From Danxiaibacter sp048498555 (GTDB taxonomy: Bacteria; Bacteroidota; Bacteroidia; Chitinophagales; Chitinophagaceae): a DNA stretch of 64,000 bases. The first letter of the stretch is position 1. Each line of letters opens with the position of its first letter. Shown here one piece after another: positions 1 through 8,194 of the stretch. The stretch is from positions 83,519-147,518 of the forward strand of contig JBEHXT010000014.1 in assembly GCA_048498555.1 (NCBI GenBank), read 5' to 3'. A program made the position numbers and the translations under genes. The notes under the pieces were generated by a model. The model worked only from the letters and a program-made list of their open reading frames with translations. It did not search any database and was not told the DNA's origin.

Positions 1-434
1 GGAATTACATAATCGTTGAACAACGCCTTACCAAGTGTTTTTATCAATCCGATTTCGCCTTCTTTTAATTGAGCATTTTTACCTTTTAAATCAACTGATG
101 ATATCACGAAGGAGATGAAGAAAGATAATAGCAATCCGCCCGCAACAACTCCAAAGAACTTCATCCATATACTTTTTTGAGGTTCCGTTTCGGTATTGAG
201 GTTCATCAACATGATCACAAACAGGAAGAGTACCATGATGGCTCCCGCGTAAACAATCAGGTTCACAATTGCAAGAAATTGAGCATTGAGCAGGATGTAA
301 TGGCCTGAAATAGCAAAAAACACAACAATCAGCCACAGAACACTGTACACAGGATTTTTACTTACCAACACCATTATAGCGCTTATTAATGCAAGCGCTG
401 TTAGTGACCAGAATAAGATTTGAGCTGTACCCAT
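1..434 (-). CDS. nuoJ: NADH-quinone oxidoreductase subunit J (C-terminus outside window)
   Basis: This is the membrane-arm subunit J of respiratory complex I, which couples NADH oxidation by quinone to proton export. The frame opens at an ATG on the minus strand at 434 and runs off the left edge without a stop, giving 144 residues. It begins MGTAQILFWSLTALALIS and shows four hydrophobic segments in the first 115 residues, including the NuoJ-typical stretch NLIVYAGAIMVLFLFVIMLM, followed by a charged loop. The start lies 87 bases after the nuoI stop, so it is very probably co-transcribed. NuoJ is usually about 165-200 residues, so roughly the last quarter is missing. Identification rests on the conserved membrane motif and operon position. 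Confidence 0.93.
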   Translation of the reverse strand, partial: MGTAQILFWSLTALALISAIMVLVSKNPVYSVLWLIVVFFAISGHYILLNAQFLAIVNLIVYAGAIMVLFLFVIMLMNLNTETEPQKSIWMKFFGVVAGGLLLSFFISFVISSVDLKGKNAQLKEGEIGLIKTLGKALFNDYVI

Positions 435-521
435 TATAATTTTTCAATTTGGGGATATGAAATAAGCCGGCGTATTTTGAAGTTGCCCATTTATTTCAAC
501 TAATATATTTATCGTTCTTGT

Positions 522-1055
522 TTATCGTTTGCCTTTTGCCTCTGCGTAACCTGCCGGATCTTTAGTTGGATCAGGAATTAAGAGATCCTGCTTGCCATAA
601 ATAAATCCCTTCCTGGCAAAGTTTGATGGCGCAAAAGTCTCGCTAAGATAAATGGCGTCTTTCGGGCACGCTTCTTCGCACAATCCACAGAAAATACAAC
701 GCAGCATGTTTATCTCATAACGAGCAGCATATTTTTCTTCTCTGTACAGGTTTTCCTCTCCTGGTTCGCGCTCAGCAGCTTCCATGGTAATAGCTTCTGC
801 CGGACAAGCAACAGCACACAATCCACATGCAGTACAGCGCTCACGGCCTTGTTCATCCCTGTTTAATACATGAAGCCCACGAAAAACCGGGCTAAATTCT
901 CTTGTTTGTTCAGGATATTTTATGGTAGGCGGTTTCTTAAACACGTGGCCCAATGTAATGAGCATTCCTTTTGCCACTGCAGGCAGATATAACCGGTCCA
1001 TAAAAGTCATGGGCCTTCTGTCTACTGGTTTTGCGCGATTGGTTAATGATTGCAT
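522..1055 (-). CDS. nuoI: NADH-quinone oxidoreductase subunit I (2x[4Fe-4S])
   Basis: NuoI carries clusters N6a and N6b, which pass electrons from the peripheral arm of complex I toward the quinone site. Two ferredoxin motifs are visible: CTACGLCAVACP near residue 74 and CIFCGLCEEACP near residue 120, each C-x2-C-x2-C-x3-C-P. I start it at the ATG at 1055 (177 residues, MQSLTNRAKP). A longer frame exists only from a TTG at 1100, and a purine-rich stretch (GAAAGAAGAAG) sits just before the ATG. It lies between nuoH and nuoJ, as in most nuo operons. Confidence 0.97.
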   Translation of the reverse strand: MQSLTNRAKPVDRRPMTFMDRLYLPAVAKGMLITLGHVFKKPPTIKYPEQTREFSPVFRGLHVLNRDEQGRERCTACGLCAVACPAEAITMEAAEREPGEENLYREEKYAARYEINMLRCIFCGLCEEACPKDAIYLSETFAPSNFARKGFIYGKQDLLIPDPTKDPAGYAEAKGKR

Positions 1056-1164
1056 CGTTCTTCTTCTTTCATCCGCCTTAAACGGAATTAAGGTTTGCAA
1101 AAATATTTTTATAACTTATTAATCCCAACTTTATCTTCCCTGGTACTTGCCAGGGGATTATTTC

Positions 1165-2211
1165 TTACCCGTGACGGTATAATACCACTGCTGCCGTAAT
1201 AATCATATTAGCCAGCGCCAGCGGAATCATGCTTTTCCATCCAAGCCTCATCAATTGGTCGTAACGGAAACGTGGTAACGTCCATCTTACCCACATAAAC
1301 AGGAAAATAAACATGAATATTTTCAGCATCAGGGCAACCAGTCCCACTATTGCAGCGATATTAGGCGCCAGCTTGCTTTCGTCAAGGAAAGGCACATCAT
1401 ATCCGCCGAAGAACAGGGTAGCCATAATTGCGCTACTGATGAACATGTTGATATATTCAGAGAACAGGTAAAAACCAAGTTTCATAGAAGAATATTCCTG
1501 GTGATATCCCATGTTCAATTCACTCTCCGCTTCCGGAAGGTCAAATGGAGCACGGTTACATTCTGCTAATGCACATACAAAGAACAGAAAGAACCCAACC
1601 GGCTGGTAAAAGAAATTCCAAACGCCTGAATGCTGCTGCTGCTCTACAATGGTTTTCAAACTTAAAGAACCGGTAAGCATTAATAATGCAATTAAAGAAA
1701 GGCCCATTGCCAGCTCATAACTAATTACCTGTGATGCTCCACGAAGTGCAGCCATCAGGGAAAATTTATTGTTGCTTGCCCAGCCACCGATCATAATTCC
1801 ATAAACACCCATGCTCACTACACCAAACACATACAGGATTCCGATATTGATATCTGCAATCTGCATTTCAATGGTTCTGCCAAATAGTTCCAGCTTGCTG
1901 CTCCAGGGCACTACTGCGCAAGTCATCATTGCTGTAAGCATCGCCAGGCAAGGCCCAAGAACAAATAAGAATTTATTGGAAGAATTAGGAATGATTTCTT
2001 CTTTAAAGAACAATTTTCCACCATCAGCCAGTGGTTGCAAAATCCCCCAGGGACCAGCTCTGTCCGGACCAATACGATCCTGGATCCACGCTGCAACTTT
2101 ACGTTCAGCGTATGTTTCGTACATAGCAATAACCAGGGAAACAGATATGATAATAACAATCAATACCAGCTTCTCTATTAAAAAAATCCAATCGAATGCT
2201 AATAGTGTCAT
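1165..2211 (-). CDS. nuoH: NADH-quinone oxidoreductase subunit H
   Basis: NuoH is the membrane subunit that joins the peripheral and membrane arms of complex I and forms much of the quinone-binding chamber. The 348 residues show about eight hydrophobic segments. Family landmarks are ERKVAAWIQDRIGPDRAGP near residue 36 and the acidic cytoplasmic loop RAPFDLPEAESELNMGYHQE near residue 220, which contributes to the quinone site. Length is normal. The start is 11 bases downstream of the nuoG stop, consistent with translation from one message. Confidence 0.98.
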   Translation of the reverse strand: MTLLAFDWIFLIEKLVLIVIIISVSLVIAMYETYAERKVAAWIQDRIGPDRAGPWGILQPLADGGKLFFKEEIIPNSSNKFLFVLGPCLAMLTAMMTCAVVPWSSKLELFGRTIEMQIADINIGILYVFGVVSMGVYGIMIGGWASNNKFSLMAALRGASQVISYELAMGLSLIALLMLTGSLSLKTIVEQQQHSGVWNFFYQPVGFFLFFVCALAECNRAPFDLPEAESELNMGYHQEYSSMKLGFYLFSEYINMFISSAIMATLFFGGYDVPFLDESKLAPNIAAIVGLVALMLKIFMFIFLFMWVRWTLPRFRYDQLMRLGWKSMIPLALANMIITAAVVLYRHG

Positions 2212-2222
2212 TGTTGCGATTA

Positions 2223-3332
2223 TTAGTCTTTGTTATTTTCTTTAAAATCTTCTGAATGCGCCGGGCCGTGTATAAGGCTTAGCTGTATCTCAGGCTTATT
2301 GACTTCGCTTACGCTGTGAATATCCATAAACAGGCGTGGTTCGCGGCCATTCATAACTTTCTCAAAAGTTTCTTTGGGTTTGTCCAAACCAACATAGTGG
2401 CCCTGAGAAATAACTGAATGACGGTTTACCAGGCTTGGCCCTTCAACTGTCCAGTCGCTCACAAATTTCTTCTCAAAACGGCATTCGTTACAAATCCAGC
2501 CGGTTGAACCTTTGGAGCTGTCCTTAATTTCACCCCATTCGTCTTTACGAGCTGTAACGCGGAACACCTCATCGCCACGCATCCACAACTGTACCTCACC
2601 ACAACATTTGTCGCAATTCCTGTGTGCATCTACCGGTTTGGTGAACCACACACGGTTTTTGAAACGGAAAGTTTTATCTGTCAATGCTCCTACAGGGCAA
2701 ACGTCTATCACGTTTCCGATGAAGTCATTATCCAGGCTTTTTTCAATGTAAGTGGCAATTTCAGCATGATCGCCGCGGCTTAATACGCCGTGCACTCTTT
2801 TATTTGTCATTTGATCTGCCGTAAACACACAACGGTAGCAAAGAATGCAACGCGTCATGTGAAGCTGTATGTACTTGCCCAGATCATGCTTGTGGAATGT
2901 TCTTTTCTGGAACTCGAAGCGAGTGCCCTCTTTGCCGTGTTCGTAGCTCAGATCCTGCAGATGGCATTCACCGGCCTGGTCGCAAATCGGGCAATCCAAT
3001 GGATGGTTTAGTAATAGAAACTCGACAACACCGGCTCTAGCGTCAATTACTTTCTCACTGGTGATATTCTTTACTTCCATTCCGTCCATTACTGTAGTAC
3101 GGCAAGATGCTACCAATTTTGGCATTGGCCGCGGGTCTTTTTCAGAACCCTTGCTAACTTCTACGAGGCATGTACGGCATTTACCACCACTTCCTTTCAA
3201 TTTGCTGTAAAAGCACATTGCTGGAGGGGCCACTTCACCACCAATTTTACGCGCCGCCTGCAGAATGGTTGTTCCCGCCGGCACTTCGATTGTAATGTTG
3301 TCAATTGTTACTTTAAATAGTTGCTCTGACAT
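2223..3332 (-). CDS. nuoG: Short NADH-quinone oxidoreductase subunit G
   Basis: NuoG carries iron-sulfur clusters that take electrons from NuoF. The N-terminal 230 residues have the classical layout: a [2Fe-2S] domain with cysteines near 40, 51, 54 and in LVASC; the H-x3-C-x2-C-x5-C site in HPLDCPICDQAGEC; then CILCYRC and a later DVCPVGAL for the second [4Fe-4S] cluster. After this only the start of the molybdopterin-oxidoreductase Fe4S4 domain is present (CDKCCGEV, then GWICNEC). The protein stops at 369 residues, whereas enterobacterial NuoG is about 900. The short form is known from Bacteroidota, so I read it as a lineage trait and not a recent truncation. Confidence 0.95.
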   Translation of the reverse strand: MSEQLFKVTIDNITIEVPAGTTILQAARKIGGEVAPPAMCFYSKLKGSGGKCRTCLVEVSKGSEKDPRPMPKLVASCRTTVMDGMEVKNITSEKVIDARAGVVEFLLLNHPLDCPICDQAGECHLQDLSYEHGKEGTRFEFQKRTFHKHDLGKYIQLHMTRCILCYRCVFTADQMTNKRVHGVLSRGDHAEIATYIEKSLDNDFIGNVIDVCPVGALTDKTFRFKNRVWFTKPVDAHRNCDKCCGEVQLWMRGDEVFRVTARKDEWGEIKDSSKGSTGWICNECRFEKKFVSDWTVEGPSLVNRHSVISQGHYVGLDKPKETFEKVMNGREPRLFMDIHSVSEVNKPEIQLSLIHGPAHSEDFKENNKD

Positions 3333-3338
3333 AATAAG

Positions 3339-3366
3339 TCAAAATTCAAAAGTAAAAAGTCAAAAA
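3339..3366. repeat. Word array A, left copy beside the four-helix-bundle gene
   Basis: An A/T-rich array of the words GTCAAAATTCAAAA and GTAAAAAGTCAAAA lies between the nuoG start and the stop of the inserted four-helix-bundle gene. An inverted copy stands on the other side of that gene at 3757-3792. The same word type recurs at 6258-6330 and, in a related form, at 7568-7605 and 18066-18268. Confidence 0.7.
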
Positions 3367-3374
3367 AACGATGA

Positions 3375-3758
3375 CTATTTCGAGTTTAAAATAATTGAAG
3401 CAATGATTTTGGATATTTCATTCGCTTCTTTCAATAAGTTGTCGGCCTGTTGTTTTGAGACATTCATCGTATCACGAATTAAACACAACCAGTATTTAGT
3501 CTCATTGGCTGATTTCAACGCTATTGTATAAAAATTTCTCCAATCCTTAACCGAACTTCCAGCCATTCCCTCAACCACATTTGCACCTATTGATGTAGCA
3601 CATCTCACTAGTTGATCAAATAAAGAATTATAGATCTTTTCGAATTTGCACTCTTTCACGAACTCAATCACTTCTTTCGAAAAATAATAGCATCGATGCC
3701 TTATACTATAGGGCTTGGTCGGCTCCATTAACTCAAAAGCCATTATTTCATCGTCCAT
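3375..3758 (-). CDS. Four-helix-bundle protein (23S rRNA intervening-sequence family)
   Basis: This 127-residue protein matches the S23/four-helix-bundle family first described from ORFs in 23S rRNA intervening sequences, the same fold as the Avd accessory protein of diversity-generating retroelements. Recognisable features are the amphipathic helices, the FDQLVRCATSIGANVVEG core near residues 50-65, and the NFYTIALKSANETKYWL helix. The biochemical role of the stand-alone family is unknown. It splits the nuo operon between nuoF and nuoG and is bracketed by inverted word arrays (3339-3366 and 3757-3792), which looks like an insertion. No reverse transcriptase or rRNA is nearby. Family call is confident; function is not known. 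Confidence 0.88.
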   Translation of the reverse strand: MDDEIMAFELMEPTKPYSIRHRCYYFSKEVIEFVKECKFEKIYNSLFDQLVRCATSIGANVVEGMAGSSVKDWRNFYTIALKSANETKYWLCLIRDTMNVSKQQADNLLKEANEISKIIASIILNSK

Positions 3759-3792
3759 TTTTTGAATTTTGAATTTTGACTTTTGACTTTAC
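3757..3792. repeat. Word array A, right copy (inverted)
   Basis: The words GAATTTTGAATTTTGAC and TTTTGACTTTAC are the reverse complement of the type at 3339-3366. The array runs directly into the nuoF stop codon (3793-3795) and ends next to the start of the four-helix-bundle gene, so that the guest gene is framed by an inverted pair. Confidence 0.7.
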
Positions 3793-5145
3793 CTACGCTA
3801 CTACTTCGCGGGCATCGGCGTAGTGCGCCAGACCGAAATTGCGCACCTGGCTTTCTTCCGGATTGAGCACGTGCCATTCAAACTCGTCGCGGAAGTGGCG
3901 GATGGCGGCAGCTACCGGCCATGCAGCAGCATCACCAAGCGGGCAAATGGTATTACCCTCAATCTTGCGCTGGATATCCCAAAGCAGATCGATATCGCTC
4001 ATCTTACCTTTTCCGGTGTCGATGTTCTTTAATATTTTTTCCATCCAGCCGGTACCTTCACGACAAGGCGAACATTGTCCGCAGCTCTCGTGACGGTAGA
4101 ACCTTGCTAATGTATAAGTATGTTTAACTACGCATTGATCTTCATCCAACACAATAAAACCACCACTACCCATCATACTACCGGTTGCAAAACCACCATC
4201 ACTTAAACTTTCGTAGTTCATGTAACGGGTCTCACCTTTTGCGGTTTTAAACAAAAGATTGGCAGGGAGAATAGGCACTGATGATCCACCAGGGATACAT
4301 GCTTTCAGGCGTTTGCCGTTGGCTATGCCACCGCAATATTCATCACTGTAAATAAATTCTTCAACGGAGATAGTCATGTCGATCTCATAAACGCCCGGCT
4401 TATTGATATTGCCGCAAGCGGAGATCAGTTTTGTTCCGGTAGATCTGCCTACGCCTATTTTGGCGTATTCTTCACCGGTAAGGTTTATGATTGGAACAAC
4501 AGCAGCAAGTGTTTCCACGTTGTTCACCACAGTTGGCCTGTCCCACACACCTTTAACCGCCGGGAACGGAGGTTTAATACGCGGGTTGCCTCTTTTTCCT
4601 TCAAGGCTTTCTATCAACGCAGTTTCTTCACCACAGATATAAGCACCTGCACCGCGTTGTACATATATTTCAAGATCGAACCCTGTGCCCAGGATATTTT
4701 TTCCTAACCATCCGTTGGCTTTTGCTTCAGCAATCGCCTGCTCAAGAATGTCAGGGATCCAGGAGTATTCACCACGGATGTAGATATATGTTGCGTTGCT
4801 ACCTAATGCAAAAGAAGAAATAATTAAACCTTCAATCAACAGGTGAGGGAGAAACTCCATCAGGTACCTGTCTTTAAATGTACCGGGTTCGCTCTCATCG
4901 GCGTTACACACCAGGTGACGGGGAACACCTTCAGGTTTGGCAATAAAACTCCATTTCATTCCAGTAGGGAAGCCTGCACCTCCACGTCCTCTAAGCCCAC
5001 TTTTCTTAACTTCCTCAACAATAGCCTCAGGGCCCATTGTTTTTAAGGCTTTTTCTACTGCGCGGTAACCACCTTCGCGACGGTAAACATCGTAAGTGCG
5101 GATACCTTCTACATGTGCTTTCTCTAGTAATAATTTAACTGCCAT
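3793..5145 (-). CDS. nuoF: NADH-quinone oxidoreductase subunit F (NADH/FMN site)
   Basis: NuoF oxidises NADH and holds FMN and cluster N3. In 450 residues I see the glycine-rich nucleotide motif GLRGRGGAGFPTGMKW near residue 50, the FMN region GAGAYICGEETALIESLEG near residue 165, and the cluster N3 cysteines in ESCGQCSPCREG followed by NTICPLGDAA. Length and order match the family. The C-terminal tail (ADAREVVA) follows the last domain immediately. The gene precedes nuoG, with the four-helix-bundle guest in between. Confidence 0.98.
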   Translation of the reverse strand: MAVKLLLEKAHVEGIRTYDVYRREGGYRAVEKALKTMGPEAIVEEVKKSGLRGRGGAGFPTGMKWSFIAKPEGVPRHLVCNADESEPGTFKDRYLMEFLPHLLIEGLIISSFALGSNATYIYIRGEYSWIPDILEQAIAEAKANGWLGKNILGTGFDLEIYVQRGAGAYICGEETALIESLEGKRGNPRIKPPFPAVKGVWDRPTVVNNVETLAAVVPIINLTGEEYAKIGVGRSTGTKLISACGNINKPGVYEIDMTISVEEFIYSDEYCGGIANGKRLKACIPGGSSVPILPANLLFKTAKGETRYMNYESLSDGGFATGSMMGSGGFIVLDEDQCVVKHTYTLARFYRHESCGQCSPCREGTGWMEKILKNIDTGKGKMSDIDLLWDIQRKIEGNTICPLGDAAAWPVAAAIRHFRDEFEWHVLNPEESQVRNFGLAHYADAREVVA

Positions 5146-5200
5146 ATGTTTAGCTATCAGCTTTCAGCTATCAGCCTTCAGCATTTTTCCTATAATAATA
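5146..5200. repeat. Word array C at the nuoF upstream junction
   Basis: The gap between the nuoF start and the NTF2-like gene opens with the words TAGCTATCAGCTTTCAGC and TATCAGCCTTCAGC. The same word type appears inverted, and far from here, in front of ychF (21785-21862). No gene or clear promoter is seen in the rest of the gap. Confidence 0.6.
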
Positions 5201-5256
5201 AATCTCGCCGCCACATTATCTCCACACACTTATAAATAAGGCTTTACGCCTGCTAT

Positions 5257-5697
5257 TTAATTTTTAACGGGCACTTTAACGGCCTGCCTTGCCAGTAATT
5301 TCCATTCGCCATTGTCTTTGAACCAAACCTGTAAAACTTCCAACGTTAAGGGCCCTGGCTTTCCCGTACTATCGGTTTGTATTCCTTTCAAATAATGCCT
5401 TGCTACTGCAGTATTCTGTTCAATCGCAATCCTAGGCAACAAGGTTTCTACATTCTGATAAGTAATCTTGTTGGTTGCTGCATTTCTTACCATCGTTGGT
5501 TTGTCTTCCACTTTGCCATCGGAATGGCCGTAACTCAACTTTTCCATTACCAACGCCTGAATTGCACTACCGTCTTTCCTTACAAAAATTGCATCGTTCA
5601 ACTCTTTTACCTTTTGTAACACTTTGTTTTCATCTGTTTGTGAGAACGCCGTCAAACATAATAATGACAGCAGAAAGGCAAAAAAGGTACTTTTCAT
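5257..5697 (-). CDS. Exported NTF2-like (DUF4440/SnoaL-type) protein
   Basis: The 146-residue product starts with a clear signal peptide (MKSTFFAFLLSLLCLTAFSQ), so it should be exported to the periplasm. The remainder fits the NTF2-like fold used by DUF4440 and SnoaL-like proteins: a helix with VKELNDAIFVRKD, a central YGHSDG segment, and a final strand pair ending in EVLQVWFKDNGEWKLLARQA. I use the ATG at 5697; a longer frame exists only from a GTG at 5742. The gene sits between nuoE and nuoF on the same strand. Substrate and role are unknown, and nothing suggests it is a complex I subunit. Confidence 0.85.
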   Translation of the reverse strand: MKSTFFAFLLSLLCLTAFSQTDENKVLQKVKELNDAIFVRKDGSAIQALVMEKLSYGHSDGKVEDKPTMVRNAATNKITYQNVETLLPRIAIEQNTAVARHYLKGIQTDSTGKPGPLTLEVLQVWFKDNGEWKLLARQAVKVPVKN

Positions 5698-5762
5698 ATG
5701 CGTTGTTTTAAGCAATTGCAAGGTAAAAACTATGAACCGCACTCATCAATCACCACAATACA

Positions 5763-6260
5763 TTAATTGTTCGCAGCGGCATTTCTTCTGCACTCATCTA
5801 CGATGGCGTCTATCTTTTCTTTTGTAAGATGTTCTTTATAGAACTTACCCATCTGCATCATCGGGGCATAGCCACAAGCACCAAGGCACTCCACTGTTTT
5901 TAACGTAAACAAGCCGTCTTCAGTAGTTTGTCCGGGCTTTATATTTAACTTTTGTTCGATATAGGTTATAATATCATCGCTGCCTTTAATCATGCACGGG
6001 CCAGTCTGGCATACCTCAAAAGTGTATTTGCCAACAGGCTGAAGGTTGTACATGCTATAAAAGGTAGCCACTTCGTACACTTCGATCGGTTCAATGCTCA
6101 GTAAAGAAGCTACATAATCCATCGTGTCCGCACTTAACCAGCCAAATTCCTCCTGTGCCAGGTGAAGTACAGGCAATAGTGCGCTCTTTTGCTTTCCATC
6201 AGGATAGCGAGCGATAATCTCTTGTACTTTAGCCAGTTTTTCGTCTGAAAATTTTGTCAT
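5763..6260 (-). CDS. nuoE: NADH-quinone oxidoreductase subunit E ([2Fe-2S])
   Basis: NuoE is the thioredoxin-fold subunit of the NADH dehydrogenase module and binds cluster N1a. The four ligands are visible as C-x4-C in CQTGPCMIKG (near residue 88) and C-x3-C in CLGACGYAPMM (near residue 130). The N-terminal half is the usual helical region, with the conserved VYEVATFYSMYN. Length of 165 residues is normal. It follows nuoD after a 77-base gap that is filled with repeat words. Confidence 0.98.
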   Translation of the reverse strand: MTKFSDEKLAKVQEIIARYPDGKQKSALLPVLHLAQEEFGWLSADTMDYVASLLSIEPIEVYEVATFYSMYNLQPVGKYTFEVCQTGPCMIKGSDDIITYIEQKLNIKPGQTTEDGLFTLKTVECLGACGYAPMMQMGKFYKEHLTKEKIDAIVDECRRNAAANN

Positions 6261-6330
6261 ATTTCAAATTCAAAAGTCAACATCAAAAGCAAACATTCAA
6301 AAACATTGCATTGCTTTTGAATATTCAAAA
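6258..6330. repeat. Word array A between nuoD and nuoE, with internal hairpin
   Basis: The nuoE/nuoD gap holds TTTCAAATTCAAAAGTCAA, ATCAAAAGCAA and CATTCAAAAAC, then the inverted TTGCTTTTGAATATTCAAAA. The two halves can pair as a weak hairpin inside the operon message. The left end overlaps the nuoE start codon. Confidence 0.6.
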
Positions 6331-6337
6331 CCAATTT

Positions 6338-7567
6338 TTATCCATCCAGTTCACCCGCAATCAGGTTCAGGCTACTCAATGTGATGATGGCATCACTCAG
6401 CATACTGCCAGCTGTTATTTCGGAATAAGCCTGGTAATAAATGAAGCAAGGCCTGCGGAAGTGAAGGCGATAAGGCGTACGCCCGCCATCACTTATCAAA
6501 TAGAATCCGAGTTCACCGTTAGCAGCTTCCACACTGTGGTAAACTTCGCCTTTTGGTATATCGGTTTCACCCATCACTATTTTAAAGTGCCAGATCAATG
6601 CTTCCATTTTGGTGTATACATCTTTCTTTTCAGGAAGATAGTATTCAGGAACATCAGCATGGAACACTTCAGCATCTGCGCCTTTAAATTCCTGTATTTT
6701 TTTATAAGCCTGTTTAATGATCTCCATGCTCTGCCACATTTCCTGGTTGCGAACAAGGAACCTGTCGTAGCAGTCTCCGGTAGTACCTACAGGTACTTCA
6801 AAGCTGAAATCTTCGTAGCTGCTATAAGGAGAATGTATACGCACATCATAATCAACACCGGCAGCGCGAAGGTTCGGGCCTGTAAAGCCATAATTCAATG
6901 CACGTTCTGCACTGATCGGGCCAACACCCATTGTACGCTCCATGAAAATCCTGTTACGTTGTAACAAGTTTTCAAATTCACGCAATACTCCAGGGTATTC
7001 GTTAAGGAATTTTTCCAGCTTCACCCATGCTGTATTGGTAAAGTTTCTTTCAAAACCACCTATACGGCCAATGTTGGTTGTTAAGCGGGAGCCGCAGATC
7101 TCTTCATAAATTTCATAGATGAGTTCCCTGTACTGCATTACGTAAAGGAATACGCTCAATGCGCCGGAATCTACACCAACAATAGAGTTACAAATAAGGT
7201 GGTCTGCTATACGCGCCAATTCCATAATAATCACACGCAGGTAATCAACACGTTTGGGCGTTTGTATTTTTAAAAGCTTTTCGCAGGTCATGTGCCAACC
7301 CATATTATTCAATGGACTTGAGCAATAATTTAACCTGTCTGTAAGCGGAGTTATCTGATATAAGGGCCTGCGTTCTGCAAGCTTTTCAAAAGCGCGGTGA
7401 ATATAGCCTATCGTTTGTTCTGAAGACACAACCCTCTCGCCATCCATCTCCAATATATTCTGCATTACGCCGTGAGTGGCAGGGTGTGTTGGTCCAAGGT
7501 TTAAAGTAGTTGTCTGCTTTTCAATGGAACCTTCAGGTAGCTTTATATGTTTTATTTGCTCTGACAT
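6338..7567 (-). CDS. nuoD: NADH-quinone oxidoreductase subunit D
   Basis: NuoD is the 49-kDa-type subunit that, with NuoB, forms the quinone-reduction site. The 409-residue frame from the ATG at 7567 begins MSEQIKHIKLPEGS; an upstream TTG at 7579 is unlikely. Family landmarks include LGPTHPATHGVMQ near residue 28, which contains the quinone-site histidine, GYIHRAFEKLAE, and MGWHMTCEKLL. The C-terminus ends LNLIAGELDG, whereas many homologues end in DVDR. NuoC and NuoD are separate genes here, unlike in E. coli. Confidence 0.98.
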   Translation of the reverse strand: MSEQIKHIKLPEGSIEKQTTTLNLGPTHPATHGVMQNILEMDGERVVSSEQTIGYIHRAFEKLAERRPLYQITPLTDRLNYCSSPLNNMGWHMTCEKLLKIQTPKRVDYLRVIIMELARIADHLICNSIVGVDSGALSVFLYVMQYRELIYEIYEEICGSRLTTNIGRIGGFERNFTNTAWVKLEKFLNEYPGVLREFENLLQRNRIFMERTMGVGPISAERALNYGFTGPNLRAAGVDYDVRIHSPYSSYEDFSFEVPVGTTGDCYDRFLVRNQEMWQSMEIIKQAYKKIQEFKGADAEVFHADVPEYYLPEKKDVYTKMEALIWHFKIVMGETDIPKGEVYHSVEAANGELGFYLISDGGRTPYRLHFRRPCFIYYQAYSEITAGSMLSDAIITLSSLNLIAGELDG

Positions 7568-7607
7568 AATTAAATTCAATTTGAAATTTGAAATTTAAAA
7601 TTTCAAA
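7568..7607. repeat. Word array A-like at the nuoC/nuoD junction
   Basis: The 40 bases between nuoC and nuoD are almost entirely TTTGAAATTTGAAATTT words and their inverse AAATTTCAAA, so the spacer can fold on itself. It abuts the nuoC stop codon directly and leaves little room for a ribosome-binding site before nuoD. Confidence 0.6.
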
Positions 7608-8126
7608 CTAGATAATACTTCCACCTCTACCGAACATCTCATCGTCCTTGTCTATTCTTGTCTGGTCTTCTAACGGGAACTCCTTACGCATCGGGAAATA
7701 ATCCATTTCGTCAACGTTCTGGATGCGCTTCAGGTTGGGATGCCCGACGAAGTTAACGCCGAAGAAATCGTATGTTTCTCTTTCCTGCCAGTTTGCGGTT
7801 GAAAAGATGTTGGTTGCAGTAAAAATATCCGGCTCCTGAATGTTGGTGAATACCTTAAAACGAATTCTTACATTCTTTACAAGATTATGTAAGTGGTAGA
7901 CCATAGCAAGTTCTCTACCTTCCTGATCAGGATAATGCACTGCACACAGGTCCGTTAAAAAGCGGAACTGCAATTCCTCGTCATCAAATAAAAACTGTAA
8001 AACTTTGAGATTATCTTCTTTAGGAGCTTCAAACGTAAGCATGCCATAAGGTTCTTCGAAGCTAACTACCTTATCGCCAAATTTATCTGTTAATCTCTGC
8101 CTTATATATTCGTTTGTCAATTCCAT
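7608..8126 (-). CDS. nuoC: NADH-quinone oxidoreductase subunit C
   Basis: NuoC is the 30-kDa-type peripheral subunit of complex I. The 172-residue protein carries the family signature around residues 115-150: TANWQERETYDFFGVNFVGH, then NLKRIQNVDEMDYFPMRKEFPLED. The N-terminal half is the usual mixed alpha/beta region. It is encoded separately from nuoD and starts about 70 bases downstream of the nuoB stop. Confidence 0.97.
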   Translation of the reverse strand: MELTNEYIRQRLTDKFGDKVVSFEEPYGMLTFEAPKEDNLKVLQFLFDDEELQFRFLTDLCAVHYPDQEGRELAMVYHLHNLVKNVRIRFKVFTNIQEPDIFTATNIFSTANWQERETYDFFGVNFVGHPNLKRIQNVDEMDYFPMRKEFPLEDQTRIDKDDEMFGRGGSII

Positions 8127-8194
8127 TGGGTGTTGAAAATTTGTATGGAAACCTTAAAACCACATCGCCTCACTAACCTAACACACCTTCCTGT

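Noticed and set aside
1811..2245. 144-codon plus-strand frame
   Set aside because: Antisense to nuoH and nuoG; shadow of the membrane-protein codons.
3375..3758. Diversity-generating retroelement, because of the Avd-like fold
   Set aside because: No reverse transcriptase, template repeat or variable repeat is present in the window.
6254..6964. 236-codon open frame on the plus strand across nuoD
   Set aside because: It is antisense to a certain complex I gene, and its protein has no signal, domain or sensible composition. It reflects the codon pattern of nuoD.
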